Shown here: positions 8,652 through 17,056 of the stretch, in pieces
Position numbering within the stretch: position 1 is the first letter of the stretch
Layout of the letters: each line of letters opens with the position of its first letter
Assembly (NCBI GenBank): GCA_964614185.1
Contig: CAZTKJ010000005.1
Coordinates: forward strand, 1 to 64,000
From: Suilimivivens sp964614185
GTDB lineage: Bacteria; Bacillota; Clostridia; Lachnospirales; Lachnospiraceae
Length of the DNA stretch: 64,000 nt
Direction of reading: 5' to 3'
Position numbers and translations under genes: made by a program
The notes under the pieces: generated by a model
Databases searched by the model: none
What the model was told of the DNA's origin: nothing
The model's input: only the letters and a program-made list of their open reading frames with translations

Positions 8652-9752
8652 TTAAGCTGACATCCAATAAATCAATGCAGCTACCGCTAAAATTCCAATG
8701 ACTGTAATAATGACTTTTGGAATGGAAATCGGTATCTTACCGGAAACTTTTCCTGTCTGTCCGTTTACCATAAACTGATACACTTTATCTTTATATTTAT
8801 AGTTAGACAGCCATACCGGCAAAAGCAGATATTTGTATGTAATATTACTATAAGTAGTAGAAAGATTCAAATTCCGTACCGAATCTGCATGTTCCTCTTT
8901 TCTGATTTTTCTTTCAATATTGTAGAAAAGCTTGCTCTTGATGCTGTTCTTTGCCATAGTCCATGCATCTTTCATACCCACAGAATAGCGTTCTGCAGCA
9001 AATCCTGCCACATACTCCGGCTTATAGATTTTATTCTCTCCCGTATTATAAGGCTCAATATCTAAAAGCATGGACCGGTTATGATTGGTAGTTGCACAAA
9101 TAAGTTCGTCATCAAATGATTGTCTGTAAGTGCCTCTTGTACGATACCAGTCGGTAACAGTCTTGGCATTTTCCCCTCTTCCGGTTCGCCGTTCTTTGCC
9201 ATACTCCGCAGTATATTCGGAAGAAGTCTCTGCATCAAAAGTCCAGTAAGGAAGATACACTCCTTTGAAATTCTTAGCCTTTGCACTTTCTTTCGCAAGC
9301 TTAGGGCAGAACCATTTCTTCCTGATCCAGCCTTTAAAAAGCTGGGAAGCTTTCTCATCCGTAATCTGAAACGGTACTACGCCGCCCGGAGCCATGACCT
9401 TTTGAGCTGATGCCTCCATTACCTGATTGGAGCCACAAAAAGGACAGACCGCTGAAATTTCCAATGCATCATATACTGTCTCTGCGCCGCATGACTTACA
9501 CAGAACAGTCTTTTTTTCTACACCCCAATTACAGTTTTCCACATTCTCAGCCTGGGAAAAGTCAAGCTCGGCTGCCGATCCTTGCTGTTGTTCTTCTCTT
9601 TCAATTGTTTCTGTATGCCCGCAATAAGGACAGGCTAACCCGCCTGTGGCGGGATCAAAATCCATGACCCCGCCACAGCTTGGGCATTTTTTATCTGTTT
9701 CTTCTAACGTAGATACTACTTTTGTATCCAGATTTTCATCAAATTCACTCAT
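8652..9752 (-). CDS. TFIIB-type zinc-ribbon protein with C-terminal membrane anchor
   Basis: The 366-residue product opens with a zinc ribbon CPSCGG...CPYCG (about 23-45), has a second ribbon CKSCG...CPFCG (about 83-108), a central domain containing YLPYWTFDAETSSEYTAEYG and a single hydrophobic helix at the extreme C-terminus (VIITVIGILAVAALIYW). This is the layout of TFIIB-zinc-ribbon membrane proteins, including Bacillus YdjG. The ribbons are probably structural rather than DNA-binding. It lies between the SPFH gene (34 nt upstream) and the Tim44-like gene (28 nt downstream), with SD GGAGAG 7 nt before ATG, so the three are very probably one operon and one complex. Confidence 0.8.
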   Translation of the reverse strand: MSEFDENLDTKVVSTLEETDKKCPSCGGVMDFDPATGGLACPYCGHTETIEREEQQQGSAAELDFSQAENVENCNWGVEKKTVLCKSCGAETVYDALEISAVCPFCGSNQVMEASAQKVMAPGGVVPFQITDEKASQLFKGWIRKKWFCPKLAKESAKAKNFKGVYLPYWTFDAETSSEYTAEYGKERRTGRGENAKTVTDWYRTRGTYRQSFDDELICATTNHNRSMLLDIEPYNTGENKIYKPEYVAGFAAERYSVGMKDAWTMAKNSIKSKLFYNIERKIRKEEHADSVRNLNLSTTYSNITYKYLLLPVWLSNYKYKDKVYQFMVNGQTGKVSGKIPISIPKVIITVIGILAVAALIYWMSA

Positions 9753-9786
9753 ATTCTATCTCTCCGACACTCAGTCTATGACAGAT

Positions 9787-11148
9787 CTACTGCTGGATAT
9801 CGTTGTCATTAAAGGGATCTCCACATTCAGGGCAGAACTTAGGAGGATTTTTGGGATCTTCCGGTTCCCAGCCACACTTATCACATTTATACAAAGGTTC
9901 TCCTACAGGTTTTTTAGCTCCGCATTCGCTGCAGAACTTACCTTTATTAACTGCACCGCATGTACATTTCCATCCTGTTTCCACAGGTTGGGAAGCTCCG
10001 CACTCACTACAGAATTTACCGGTATTTCCGGTATGTCCGCAAGAACAGGTCCATCCTGCCTCCTGCTTTTTAGGTGCGGGTGCGGGTTCATTTACCGGCG
10101 CTGACTGCTGCCCAGACGTCTGTCCCTGCATGTTGGTCTGTGCTCCCATCTGAAACAGCTGCTGTGCATTCATGCCCCCTGCCTGTGTTGCCATATTCAT
10201 TCCTGCAAAAGCCATCATAGGACCTGTAGAAGTGTTGGAAGCTGCTGCTCTCATAGCCTCTGCCTGTGCTCCGGCCAAAGTAGCTGCTGCCATATTAGGA
10301 TTGCGGAGAACAGCATTTTTCTGCAGTTCCTTGATCATTGCCTCATCTTCTTCAGATGCCTTCATGCCATTAACACCGAAGGAAACAATTTCAATACCAC
10401 GAATCTGCCCCCACTTTTCTGAAAGGACTTCGTTCAGCGCATCTGCCAGTTCCATAGTATGTGCGGGAACTTCGCTGTATCTGACGCCCATAGCTGAGAT
10501 CTTGGCAAAAGCAGGCTGAAGAGCTGTCATCAGTTCTGCTTTCAGCTGACTGTCCAGCTGCCTTTTTTCGTAATCTTCTGTTACATTGCCGCAAACATTT
10601 GTATAGAACAAAAGAGGATCCACAATTTTATAAGAATACTCACCATTGCAACGAATGGAAATATCTATATCAAGTCCTATATTCTGGTCTACTACACGGA
10701 AAGGAACCGTATTAGCCGTACCGTATTTATTTCCTATAATTTCCTTGGTATTAAAGAAATAAACTCTCTGATCCTTAGCTGTGTCCCCTCCAAAGGTAAA
10801 ACGCCTTCCTATTGTAGCAAATGTCTTTTTAAGATTTTCACCGAGGTTTCCATAAAGCAAACTGGGTTCTGAGGATGTATCATACGTAAATTCACCTGCT
10901 TCCGCACAGAACTCCACCACTTTGCCCTGATCCACGATGATCATGCACTGTCCTTCATTGACAACAATTACAGAACCGTTAGAAATAATGTTCTCTTCTC
11001 CTTTGTTGTTGGATGCACGGCCCCTGGTCTTTTTCTCTCCTTTTGTAACCAGTACGTCATTATCAATAGATGGACAGTAAAAATACTCTCTATACTGATC
11101 TGACAATACACCGCCTGCTGCACCTGTAATTGCTCTAATTAATCCCAT
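9787..11148 (-). CDS. SPFH domain / virion-core-like protein with C-terminal zinc ribbons
   Basis: The 453-residue protein has an SPFH-like region (about 30-260) beginning IRAITGAAGGVLSDQYREYF, an Ala/Met/Gln-rich linker (about 285-350), and three Cys pairs at the C-terminus (CSCGHTG...CSECG, CTCG...CSECG, CDKCG...CPECG). It matches the YdjI/virion core protein group of SPFH proteins. In Bacillus YdjI recruits PspA to membranes together with YdjG and YdjH. Here it is the first gene of the cassette, with GGAGG 8 nt upstream of ATG, and its promoter should lie in 11149-11230. No membrane helix is visible, so membrane contact probably depends on its partners. Confidence 0.82.
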   Translation of the reverse strand: MGLIRAITGAAGGVLSDQYREYFYCPSIDNDVLVTKGEKKTRGRASNNKGEENIISNGSVIVVNEGQCMIIVDQGKVVEFCAEAGEFTYDTSSEPSLLYGNLGENLKKTFATIGRRFTFGGDTAKDQRVYFFNTKEIIGNKYGTANTVPFRVVDQNIGLDIDISIRCNGEYSYKIVDPLLFYTNVCGNVTEDYEKRQLDSQLKAELMTALQPAFAKISAMGVRYSEVPAHTMELADALNEVLSEKWGQIRGIEIVSFGVNGMKASEEDEAMIKELQKNAVLRNPNMAAATLAGAQAEAMRAAASNTSTGPMMAFAGMNMATQAGGMNAQQLFQMGAQTNMQGQTSGQQSAPVNEPAPAPKKQEAGWTCSCGHTGNTGKFCSECGASQPVETGWKCTCGAVNKGKFCSECGAKKPVGEPLYKCDKCGWEPEDPKNPPKFCPECGDPFNDNDIQQ

Positions 11149-11326
11149 TTACATTTCCTCCACTTATTTTTATTTTCAGTTCATCAATATGCTTCCATTA
11201 TATCCATTTTGTCGATTATTGTCCATAATCACCTTCATCTATTTATAATAAAAATTATTTTTCTGCCAGTACCTTTTCTTCATTTCCTTCATATGATAAA
11301 CCATCATGTTTAAAATGGAGGTTCTT

Positions 11327-12364
11327 ATGAAAAAGAAACGATCATGTAAGATAATCAGCCTTGTTCTCTGCTTCCTCTTAATTGCAGGTATGGTTACAGG
11401 CTGCGGCAAAAAAGAAAGGTCCGATGATTCCGGCAGTGCTTCTGTGAAGGTTACTTTAAATGAAGTTGCCCACAGTCTTTTTTATGCTCCCATGTACGTA
11501 GCCATTGAAGAAGGATATTTTGCCGATGAAGGAATTGACCTTACTCTTGTTACCGGTTTCGGCGCCGACAAAACCATGACTGCCGTATTGACGGGAGAAG
11601 CAGATATCGGGTTTATGGGCAGTGAATCCACTATTTATACTTATGCCGGAGGAACACAGGATTATGTAGTAAACTTTGCACAGCTGACACAGCGTGCCGG
11701 AAATTTTCTGGTATCAAGAGAACCTATAGATGATTTTAGCTGGGATATGATAAAGGGTCACAATGTCCTTGGCGGAAGAGCCGGCGGCATGCCTGAAATG
11801 GTATTTGAATATATTCTGAAAAAAAATAATATTGATCCTAAAACAGATCTGAGCATTGACCAAAGCATTGACTTTGGCTCTACCGCTGCTGCCTTTTCAG
11901 GCGGACAGGGAGATTTTACGGTCGAATTTGAACCCCATGCTACCTCCCTTGAGACCAAAGGAGACGGTTATGTTGTAGCATCTCTCGGCGAAGATTCCGG
12001 CTATGTCCCTTATACTGCTTTCAGCGCCAAAAAGAGCTATATAGAAGCCCATCCCGATATTATTCAGTCCTTTACCAATGCCCTGCAAAAGGGTATGGAT
12101 TATGTAAACAGTCATTCACCTGAAGAAATTTCCAAAGTAATCGCTCCTCAGTTTGAAGGGACTGAAGTTGAAACCATAGAGACCATTGTCACCAGATATT
12201 ATGAGCAAAATACCTGGAAAGAAAATCTTGTCTTTGAGGAAGATGCTTTCATGCTGCTTCAAAATATTCTGGAAGAAGCAGATGAACTGCCAAAAAGAGT
12301 GCCCTATGAAGAACTGGTCAATACAGAATTTGCCAAAAGTTCCATAACAGGCACCCAAAAGTAG
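11327..12364 (+). CDS. Orphan ABC transporter substrate-binding lipoprotein, SsuA/THI5/NMT1 type
   Basis: Start chosen at MKKKRS, 5 nt after GGAGG; an ATG 21 nt upstream lacks such a site. Residues 1-27 form a lipoprotein signal ending in a lipobox GMVTGC, so the mature protein is lipid-anchored outside the membrane. The rest is a periplasmic-binding-protein type II fold: FYAPMYVAIEEGYFADEGIDL, then GFGADKTMTAVLTGEADIGF and GGRAGGMPEM. Relatives bind aliphatic sulfonates, nitrate/taurine or pyrimidine (HMP) precursors; the ligand cannot be told. No permease or ATPase gene is adjacent, and a strong terminator follows, so it must work with a transporter encoded elsewhere. Confidence 0.88.
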   Translation: MKKKRSCKIISLVLCFLLIAGMVTGCGKKERSDDSGSASVKVTLNEVAHSLFYAPMYVAIEEGYFADEGIDLTLVTGFGADKTMTAVLTGEADIGFMGSESTIYTYAGGTQDYVVNFAQLTQRAGNFLVSREPIDDFSWDMIKGHNVLGGRAGGMPEMVFEYILKKNNIDPKTDLSIDQSIDFGSTAAAFSGGQGDFTVEFEPHATSLETKGDGYVVASLGEDSGYVPYTAFSAKKSYIEAHPDIIQSFTNALQKGMDYVNSHSPEEISKVIAPQFEGTEVETIETIVTRYYEQNTWKENLVFEEDAFMLLQNILEEADELPKRVPYEELVNTEFAKSSITGTQK

Positions 12365-12394
12365 AACTATCTGCGATTTTTCTTTGGAAATGAC

Positions 12395-12434
12395 AAAGGG
12401 ACTCACGGCGTTGCCGTGAATCCCTTTCTTTTTA
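12395..12434. terminator. Strong Rho-independent terminator
   Basis: AAAGGG-AC-TCACGGC (from 12395) pairs with GCCGTGA-A-TCCCTTT (to 12427), loop GTT, followed by CTTTTTT on the plus strand. It ends the binding-protein gene and touches the stop codon of the convergent gene, so it may serve both. Confidence 0.85.
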
Positions 12435-12779
12435 CAGCCAAATATAATTCTGTGTTTCATAAACCCAGTCAATCAGGGCCATAAACATTGCAAATCCTGT
12501 AATGACGATCATTAAAAAAATAGCTGCCACATCATATACTACTTTACTTTGTTCTACAATCTTTCCCTGCTCATTCAGAATCTCATATGTCTTATATCTG
12601 CTTCCTGCAAGTACTTCTATTCCAAGCAGTATCAATATTACCGGCCAGAATCGATAAATGAAAAAAAATTGAAATGCCGGAAACAGCAGATGGATAATAA
12701 ACAGAACTCCCGTAAGGATCAGGATAGTTCCAAAAGTAACAGAACCTACCCTTCTTATTCGAATTGTCTGTTTTCCCAT
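12432..12779 (-). CDS. Small membrane protein, DUF5668/LiaF-like transmembrane region
   Basis: A 115-residue protein with three hydrophobic segments; the first two (VTFGTILILTGVLFII and FWPVILILLGIEVL) form the Gly-rich hairpin typical of DUF5668/LiaI-LiaF transmembrane regions. SD GGAGG is 7 nt from ATG. It is the last gene of an operon with an ECF sigma factor, a putative anti-sigma factor and another membrane protein, 2 nt behind the latter. LiaF-like proteins act in envelope-stress signalling in Firmicutes; a role as accessory sensor for the sigma factor is plausible but only inferred. Confidence 0.7.
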   Translation of the reverse strand: MGKQTIRIRRVGSVTFGTILILTGVLFIIHLLFPAFQFFFIYRFWPVILILLGIEVLAGSRYKTYEILNEQGKIVEQSKVVYDVAAIFLMIVITGFAMFMALIDWVYETQNYIWL

Positions 12780-12781
12780 AT

Positions 12782-13366
12782 CTATTCCTCCCTATTTGTT
12801 ATGTCCTCATTACTCTTTTCCTGTTCTGCTTTCTGATCCATTTCCAGCTGTGCCAGCTGCCCCTTTCTGCCGGATATCATTCTGATGCCAATATATATAA
12901 TAACAAGTGATATCAAAGCTCTGGGAGCGTAATTTCCCACAATACGCATCCAATCATACACAAATCTGGGCAAAATATGATAGGCCATATCCGTAAATGT
13001 ATTCCATAAAAGCAGGATGCCTGCCACAATGAGAATTACCGCCACCCACTTATGCTGTTTTCCATTAAGTTTTTCCCCTTCAGGGAAAAAGTGCAGATTA
13101 AGCATACTGTTATCCTCAATCTGGTCAAATTCCTCGTCACTTAAGCTGGCAAGATGATTGGCATGGAAAAATCCATAGGCCCATATGATAAAGGCAAATA
13201 TGGCAAGTTCATCCATCCGGAAGAAAATAGGCAGCGAAATTGCTGCAAAAAAGATAAACATCAGGCTCAATCCCATATTCATAAATCCCATAAACATTTC
13301 TCCTGCTCCCGGCAAAAGGGAAAAGCAAAAGGTTAAAAATTTACTCTTTTTCTTAGCTTTCATCAT
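12782..13366 (-). CDS. Multi-pass membrane protein in the ECF sigma operon
   Basis: A 194-residue protein. The N-terminal half has closely spaced hydrophobic helices (FCFSLLPGAGEMFMGFMNMG then LMFIFFAAISLPIFF and a third) as in TM2-like small proteins, followed by an acidic cytoplasmic-type linker and two more helices, the last resembling the DUF5668 hairpin of the downstream gene (WVAVILIVAGILLLW and LISLVIIYIGIRMISG). SD GGAGGAG precedes ATG. Its start overlaps the end of the anti-sigma candidate by 14 nt. I do not know its function; gene coupling suggests the same envelope-response unit. Confidence 0.7.
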   Translation of the reverse strand: MMKAKKKSKFLTFCFSLLPGAGEMFMGFMNMGLSLMFIFFAAISLPIFFRMDELAIFAFIIWAYGFFHANHLASLSDEEFDQIEDNSMLNLHFFPEGEKLNGKQHKWVAVILIVAGILLLWNTFTDMAYHILPRFVYDWMRIVGNYAPRALISLVIIYIGIRMISGRKGQLAQLEMDQKAEQEKSNEDITNREE

Positions 13367-13814
13367 TGTCTCCTCCTAAATCATTTTTGTAGAATAACTC
13401 ATCAAGTTTCTCACTTATCTTGTTTGTTTTCTGATTCTTTTCTTCTCTTTTTTCATTCATGTATCTGCTGATCCTGTCGCTTAAGCTGATTCTGTCTCTG
13501 TCTTTTTCCAGCCGTTCTTCCTCAGAAGCATCCCATTCAATTTCCGGCGTTTCAGCCAGGCTGACACTGCTCCCATCCCTGACGGGGATCATAAATACCA
13601 GAAGAACAGCAGCAGCCATACCTGCTGCCATTTTAAAAGTATATAGGAGAAAGGAACTGCCCTTCATCCTGTTATGTTCTGACTTTTCCATAGATGCCTG
13701 TTTTTGTGCCTTTAAAAGAATTTCTTCTTTAAGGTTTCCCGGCGCATACAGCTCTTCTTTCTCTATTTCTTCTATAAAGCTGTTTAATTCCTCGTCTGTA
13801 GGATATCTGTGCAT
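13353..13814 (-). CDS. Putative anti-sigma factor
   Basis: A 153-residue protein starting 31 nt inside the sigma-factor gene, with GGGGGG 7 nt before ATG. The N-terminal part (about 1-55) is a short acidic helical region (EELNSFIEEIEKEELY) without the HxxxCxxC zinc motif of ZAS anti-sigma factors; a membrane helix follows (about 62-78, MAAGMAAAVLLVFMIPV), then a charged C-terminal region rich in Glu, Arg and Lys. Position directly behind the ECF sigma gene, translational coupling and one-pass topology make a membrane-bound anti-sigma factor the best guess. Family not recognised. Confidence 0.6.
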   Translation of the reverse strand: MHRYPTDEELNSFIEEIEKEELYAPGNLKEEILLKAQKQASMEKSEHNRMKGSSFLLYTFKMAAGMAAAVLLVFMIPVRDGSSVSLAETPEIEWDASEEERLEKDRDRISLSDRISRYMNEKREEKNQKTNKISEKLDELFYKNDLGGDNDES

Positions 13815-14368
13815 GCCATTTCCCCCCTTCCATATATCTTCCGCAGCATATCTCTGGCACGGTAAATCTGCGTCTGAATCGTTTTAAGATTGACCTTTCT
13901 GCTCTGTGCAATTTCTTTAGCGCTCATTTCCTTCAGATAATAATCCCGGGCTATTTCATCATAAGGAGGTTTTAAGCTTTCGCAGCTTTTTTCCAGACTG
14001 TTTTTTATCTCTTCCTCCATACAGAGTTCCTCAGGACTGCCTCTCTTTTCCATCACGCCTTCAAAAAATCCGTCTTCCGTAGGAATGCCCTTACGTCCTG
14101 CACTTCTGACATAATCAATACTCTTGTTCGTGGCAATCCTGCAGATCCATGCTTTTTCATTGCTGCCGTCAAAGGTATCATACTTTTGGAAAACCGATAA
14201 GAATGTTTCCTGAGTAATATCCTCTGCTATAAAGTAGTCTTCCGTTATCCTGTAACAGATGGAAAAAACAAGTTTCTCATAAGTATCAATCAGCTCAGAA
14301 AGCCGGCTTTCCGAACATTGTGATTTCATCACTGTGCTGCTTATTTTTCCCACCTCGCTTCCTATCAT
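13784..14368 (-). CDS. ECF-type RNA polymerase sigma factor (sigma-70 family)
   Basis: Region 2 is seen in IAEDITQETFLSVFQKYDTF with the following NEKAWICRIATNKSIDYVR, and region 4 in MSAKEIAQSRKVNLKTIQTQIYRARDML, an HTH for -35 recognition. The length (up to 194 residues) fits group 4 sigma factors, which respond to envelope signals. The start is uncertain: ATG 14368 lacks a good SD, while GAGGTGGG at about 14343-14350 would better serve a GTG or ATG near 14329 (MKSQCS). It heads an operon with the anti-sigma candidate and two membrane proteins. It is divergent from the GH9 gene with a large palindrome between. Confidence 0.88.
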   Translation of the reverse strand: MIGSEVGKISSTVMKSQCSESRLSELIDTYEKLVFSICYRITEDYFIAEDITQETFLSVFQKYDTFDGSNEKAWICRIATNKSIDYVRSAGRKGIPTEDGFFEGVMEKRGSPEELCMEEEIKNSLEKSCESLKPPYDEIARDYYLKEMSAKEIAQSRKVNLKTIQTQIYRARDMLRKIYGRGEMACTDILQTRN

Positions 14369-14430
14369 CGACTGCTTTCATAAGTATAACGCTAAATGAC
14401 TTTTTATATCTTCAATATTTCAAACTTTTT

Positions 14431-14465
14431 TTGCACTATTTTAAATCTCCTTTAAAATAGTGCAA
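14431..14465. repeat. Perfect 15-bp inverted repeat between divergent sigma factor and GH9 genes
   Basis: TTGCACTATTTTAAA (14431-14445) and TTTAAAATAGTGCAA (14451-14465) with a 5-nt centre. No T-run follows on either strand in the direction of transcription out of the stem, so it does not look like a terminator. It ends 7 nt before the candidate -35 of the GH9 gene, which suits an operator. Confidence 0.6.
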
Positions 14466-14472
14466 CTAAAGA

Positions 14473-14501
14473 TTGCGCTTTAGAGATATGCATTGTATGA
14501 T
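14473..14501 (+). promoter_or_regulatory. Candidate promoter of the GH9 gene
   Basis: TTGCGC (14473-14478), 17-nt spacer, TATGAT (14496-14501), 40 nt upstream of the start codon and just downstream of the palindrome. Confidence 0.5.
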
Positions 14502-14541
14502 AATTGTAATTGACAAATATTGCTTAGGCAGGAGGATTCTT

Positions 14542-16179
14542 ATGGGAATTTATGTAAATCAGATTGGTTATCTTACAAACAGTGAAAAAGTGGCAGTATC
14601 TACTTCTGCCTGCAATTTCCAGGTTATACGGACAAGCGACCAAAAATGTGTATTTGACGGAGTTGCCTCAAATACAGGTATGGATGCTTCCTCCAATGAC
14701 AACATCTGGCAGATCGACTTTTCTGCTTTAAAAGAAAGCGGAACTTACTATATATTAAGTGGAAAAGGCGAAAAGTCGCCTGTCTTTTCTATTGGCCAAA
14801 ATATATATGATTCTTTAAAGAATGACGTAATGAAAGCATTATACTTTCAAAGATGCGGCTGCGCCCTTACTAAAGAACATGCCGGCCCCTACACCCACGA
14901 GGCCTGTCACACTGCGCCTGCCATTCTTTATGAAGACTTCGCCCGCCATACTAAAACGCCTGTATCTTTTGATATGACAGGAGGCTGGCACGATGCCGGG
15001 GATTATGGCAGATATACTACAGCCGGCGCTGTTGCCGTAGCTCATCTTCTCTATGCCTACGAGCTGTTTCCCGCGGCTTTACAGAATTCTTTGAATATTC
15101 CGGAAAGCGGTAACGATATTCCTGACCTTTTAAATGAATGCCTTTATGAACTGAAGTGGCTGTTAAAAATGCAGGCTCCTGACGGCAGTGTTTATCATAA
15201 ACTTACAGCCTTCCGCCATGCAGATTTCATCATGCCCCAGGAAGATCATGACCAGTTTTTAATTTATCCCATATCCTCTATGGCTGCCGGTGACTTTGCA
15301 GCAGTAATGGCACTGGCATCCCGGATTTATAAACCTTTCCTGCCGGATTTTGCAGCTAAAGCCCTTGCAGCTTCCAGGAAAGCTTTTGACTGGCTTATTT
15401 CCCATCCTTATATAGGATTCCACAATCCTGAAGGATCCAATACCGGTGAATATGATGATGTCTGTGATATGGATGAAAGGATGTGGGCAGCTGCAGAACT
15501 TCTTCGCAGTGACCCCGATACTGATCCCCGCTATTTCCCTGAACTGGAAAAATATGCCTTATCCGATATTAATAAAACAGACTTCGGCTGGACTGATGTT
15601 TCGGGATTTACACTCCTCAGCGTTCTGTTTGACCCCTCTCATCATGTTACGGGAAGTGTGGAATCTGCTCTTAGAGATGCTTTGTTTGCAGAAGCGGACC
15701 GACTTCTTGCTGTCCTGCAAAAGAGCGGTTACCGGCTTGCCATGGAACCGGAAGACTTCTGTTGGGGAAGCAATATGGTGGTATGTAACCGCTCCATGCT
15801 TTTTATTGCTGCTGCTCTTTTATCTGATGAAGAAAAGGCCGGTACGTTCCGGCAGGCTGCTGAAGAACATCTGCATTACCTTCTTGGCAGAAATGCCCTC
15901 AACATCAGCTATGTTACAGGTCATGGAGAACATGCCTTTAAAAACCCCCATAACCGGCCTACTTTCGCTGACGACATTGAGCTTCCCATGCCCGGCTGGG
16001 TCAGCGGCGGTCCTTTCAAGGCTTTCTGTGATGCCAAGGCAAAAGAGCTGCTTGCACCAAACACAGCGCCTATGAAATGTTATGTAGATGAAGTAGAAAG
16101 CTACTCCACCAACGAAATTACCATTTACTGGAATTCACCTGTAGTTTTTATGACCGCTTATTTTGAAACCTATCAATAA
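14542..16179 (+). CDS. Glycoside hydrolase family 9, cytoplasmic
   Basis: Start taken at MGIYVNQIGYL because GGAGG is 6 nt upstream; 545 residues. An N-terminal CelD_N-type beta domain (about 1-85; IYVNQIGYLTNSEK) is followed by the GH9 (alpha/alpha)6 barrel. Catalytic base Asp pair is in GGWHDAGDYGRY; the substrate-binding loop VTGHGEHAFKNPHNRP and the catalytic acid region VESYSTNEITIYWNS are present. GH9 enzymes are inverting beta-1,4-glucanases or, in a subset, exo-glucosaminidases. There is no signal peptide and no carbohydrate-binding module, so it acts on imported oligosaccharides such as cellodextrins or chito-oligosaccharides; which one is open. It is monocistronic. Confidence 0.92.
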   Translation: MGIYVNQIGYLTNSEKVAVSTSACNFQVIRTSDQKCVFDGVASNTGMDASSNDNIWQIDFSALKESGTYYILSGKGEKSPVFSIGQNIYDSLKNDVMKALYFQRCGCALTKEHAGPYTHEACHTAPAILYEDFARHTKTPVSFDMTGGWHDAGDYGRYTTAGAVAVAHLLYAYELFPAALQNSLNIPESGNDIPDLLNECLYELKWLLKMQAPDGSVYHKLTAFRHADFIMPQEDHDQFLIYPISSMAAGDFAAVMALASRIYKPFLPDFAAKALAASRKAFDWLISHPYIGFHNPEGSNTGEYDDVCDMDERMWAAAELLRSDPDTDPRYFPELEKYALSDINKTDFGWTDVSGFTLLSVLFDPSHHVTGSVESALRDALFAEADRLLAVLQKSGYRLAMEPEDFCWGSNMVVCNRSMLFIAAALLSDEEKAGTFRQAAEEHLHYLLGRNALNISYVTGHGEHAFKNPHNRPTFADDIELPMPGWVSGGPFKAFCDAKAKELLAPNTAPMKCYVDEVESYSTNEITIYWNSPVVFMTAYFETYQ

Positions 16180-16190
16180 ATTTCCAAAAT

Positions 16191-16223
16191 AAAATCCGGC
16201 AGGATTGCCGGATTTTATTTTTT
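16191..16223. terminator. Bidirectional terminator, GH9 / DUF1836
   Basis: AAAATCCGGC (16191-16200) and GCCGGATTTT (16207-16216), loop AGGATT, then ATTTTTTAT on plus; on minus the stem is followed by ATTTTGG. Confidence 0.85.
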
Positions 16224-16838
16224 ATCTTTCTGAGTATCACCAAAAGCAGCATCGCCAAAGGTATCCACCATTTTTTCAATTAGAAGCTTTTTAATATATA
16301 CATCGAAGCTCAAAAGGCCAATAAAAGAAAATAACTGTAAAAATTCCCTGTCTTCCAAAGGTGCATCTTCAAATGTACTGCCGGAAGTTTCAAATTTATC
16401 TAAAATATCCTTTTTCAGAGCGTTTACCTGTCTCTCCTCGAGTTTGAATACTTCTTCATAAATATAGCTTAGATCCATGCCTTCCTGGGCATGAAAATAC
16501 TTTTCCGAAATAGGTCTAAGCAGTGTCTGAATATCATTAATGGACAAAATACCCTTATAATAATAAATGAATATCAGCATCAGCACATGCTCCCGGCTGT
16601 ACTTCTTCTTTACAGGCGGTGGCAGCAGATTATTTTTAGCATAATTATTGATCATGGTCTTAGTCAGGATCTTATCATTCTTTGGATCTCTCAGCGTGCT
16701 TTTCAGCTTGCTTTCCATAAAAGTAGTGACCTGATCCATATAAAGATCAATATTGGGAATATCCTCTGCTTTAATATGATCGACTCTTCCGAGGCTTTCC
16801 ATAATGCTGTTAAGCAAATCATCTTTATCTATCGTCAT
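16215..16838 (-). CDS. DUF1836 domain protein, MerR-like helix-turn-helix
   Basis: A 207-residue soluble protein. The central region (about 50-130) with LTKTMINNYAKNNLLPPP and KKKYSREHVLMLIFIYYYKGILS is the DUF1836 signature, which resembles a MerR-type winged helix (the Asn-Tyr-x-Lys segment and the following Arg-Glu-His helix). Members are widespread in Clostridia and assumed to be regulators, with unknown targets. GAGAGG stands 4 nt before ATG. It is alone on its strand, ending in the terminator shared with GH9. Confidence 0.85.
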   Translation of the reverse strand: MTIDKDDLLNSIMESLGRVDHIKAEDIPNIDLYMDQVTTFMESKLKSTLRDPKNDKILTKTMINNYAKNNLLPPPVKKKYSREHVLMLIFIYYYKGILSINDIQTLLRPISEKYFHAQEGMDLSYIYEEVFKLEERQVNALKKDILDKFETSGSTFEDAPLEDREFLQLFSFIGLLSFDVYIKKLLIEKMVDTFGDAAFGDTQKDKK

Positions 16839-17056
16839 GATTCCTCTCTCGTTCTGCCTTAAGGCATCTTTAAAGTTATTTATCCTTGTTCTATATTATA
16901 TAGTATTCAAAACTACATGACAAGTATATGTTCTTTAACTTTTTTAAATTTATTCCTTTACTCCCAAACTTTAGTATGTTAAAATTTCACTGTGCGAATA
17001 GTTTCCTATCTATTATTTGTATGGAATGGGACTTTAAAAGGAGGAATAATTGCATC

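Noticed and set aside
11149..11326. TPP riboswitch before the NMT1-like gene
   Set aside because: No CTGAGA or ACCTGATC-type elements seen; the binding protein need not be thiamine-related.
14431..14465. Intrinsic terminator
   Set aside because: No gene ends there and there is no T-run after the stem on either strand.
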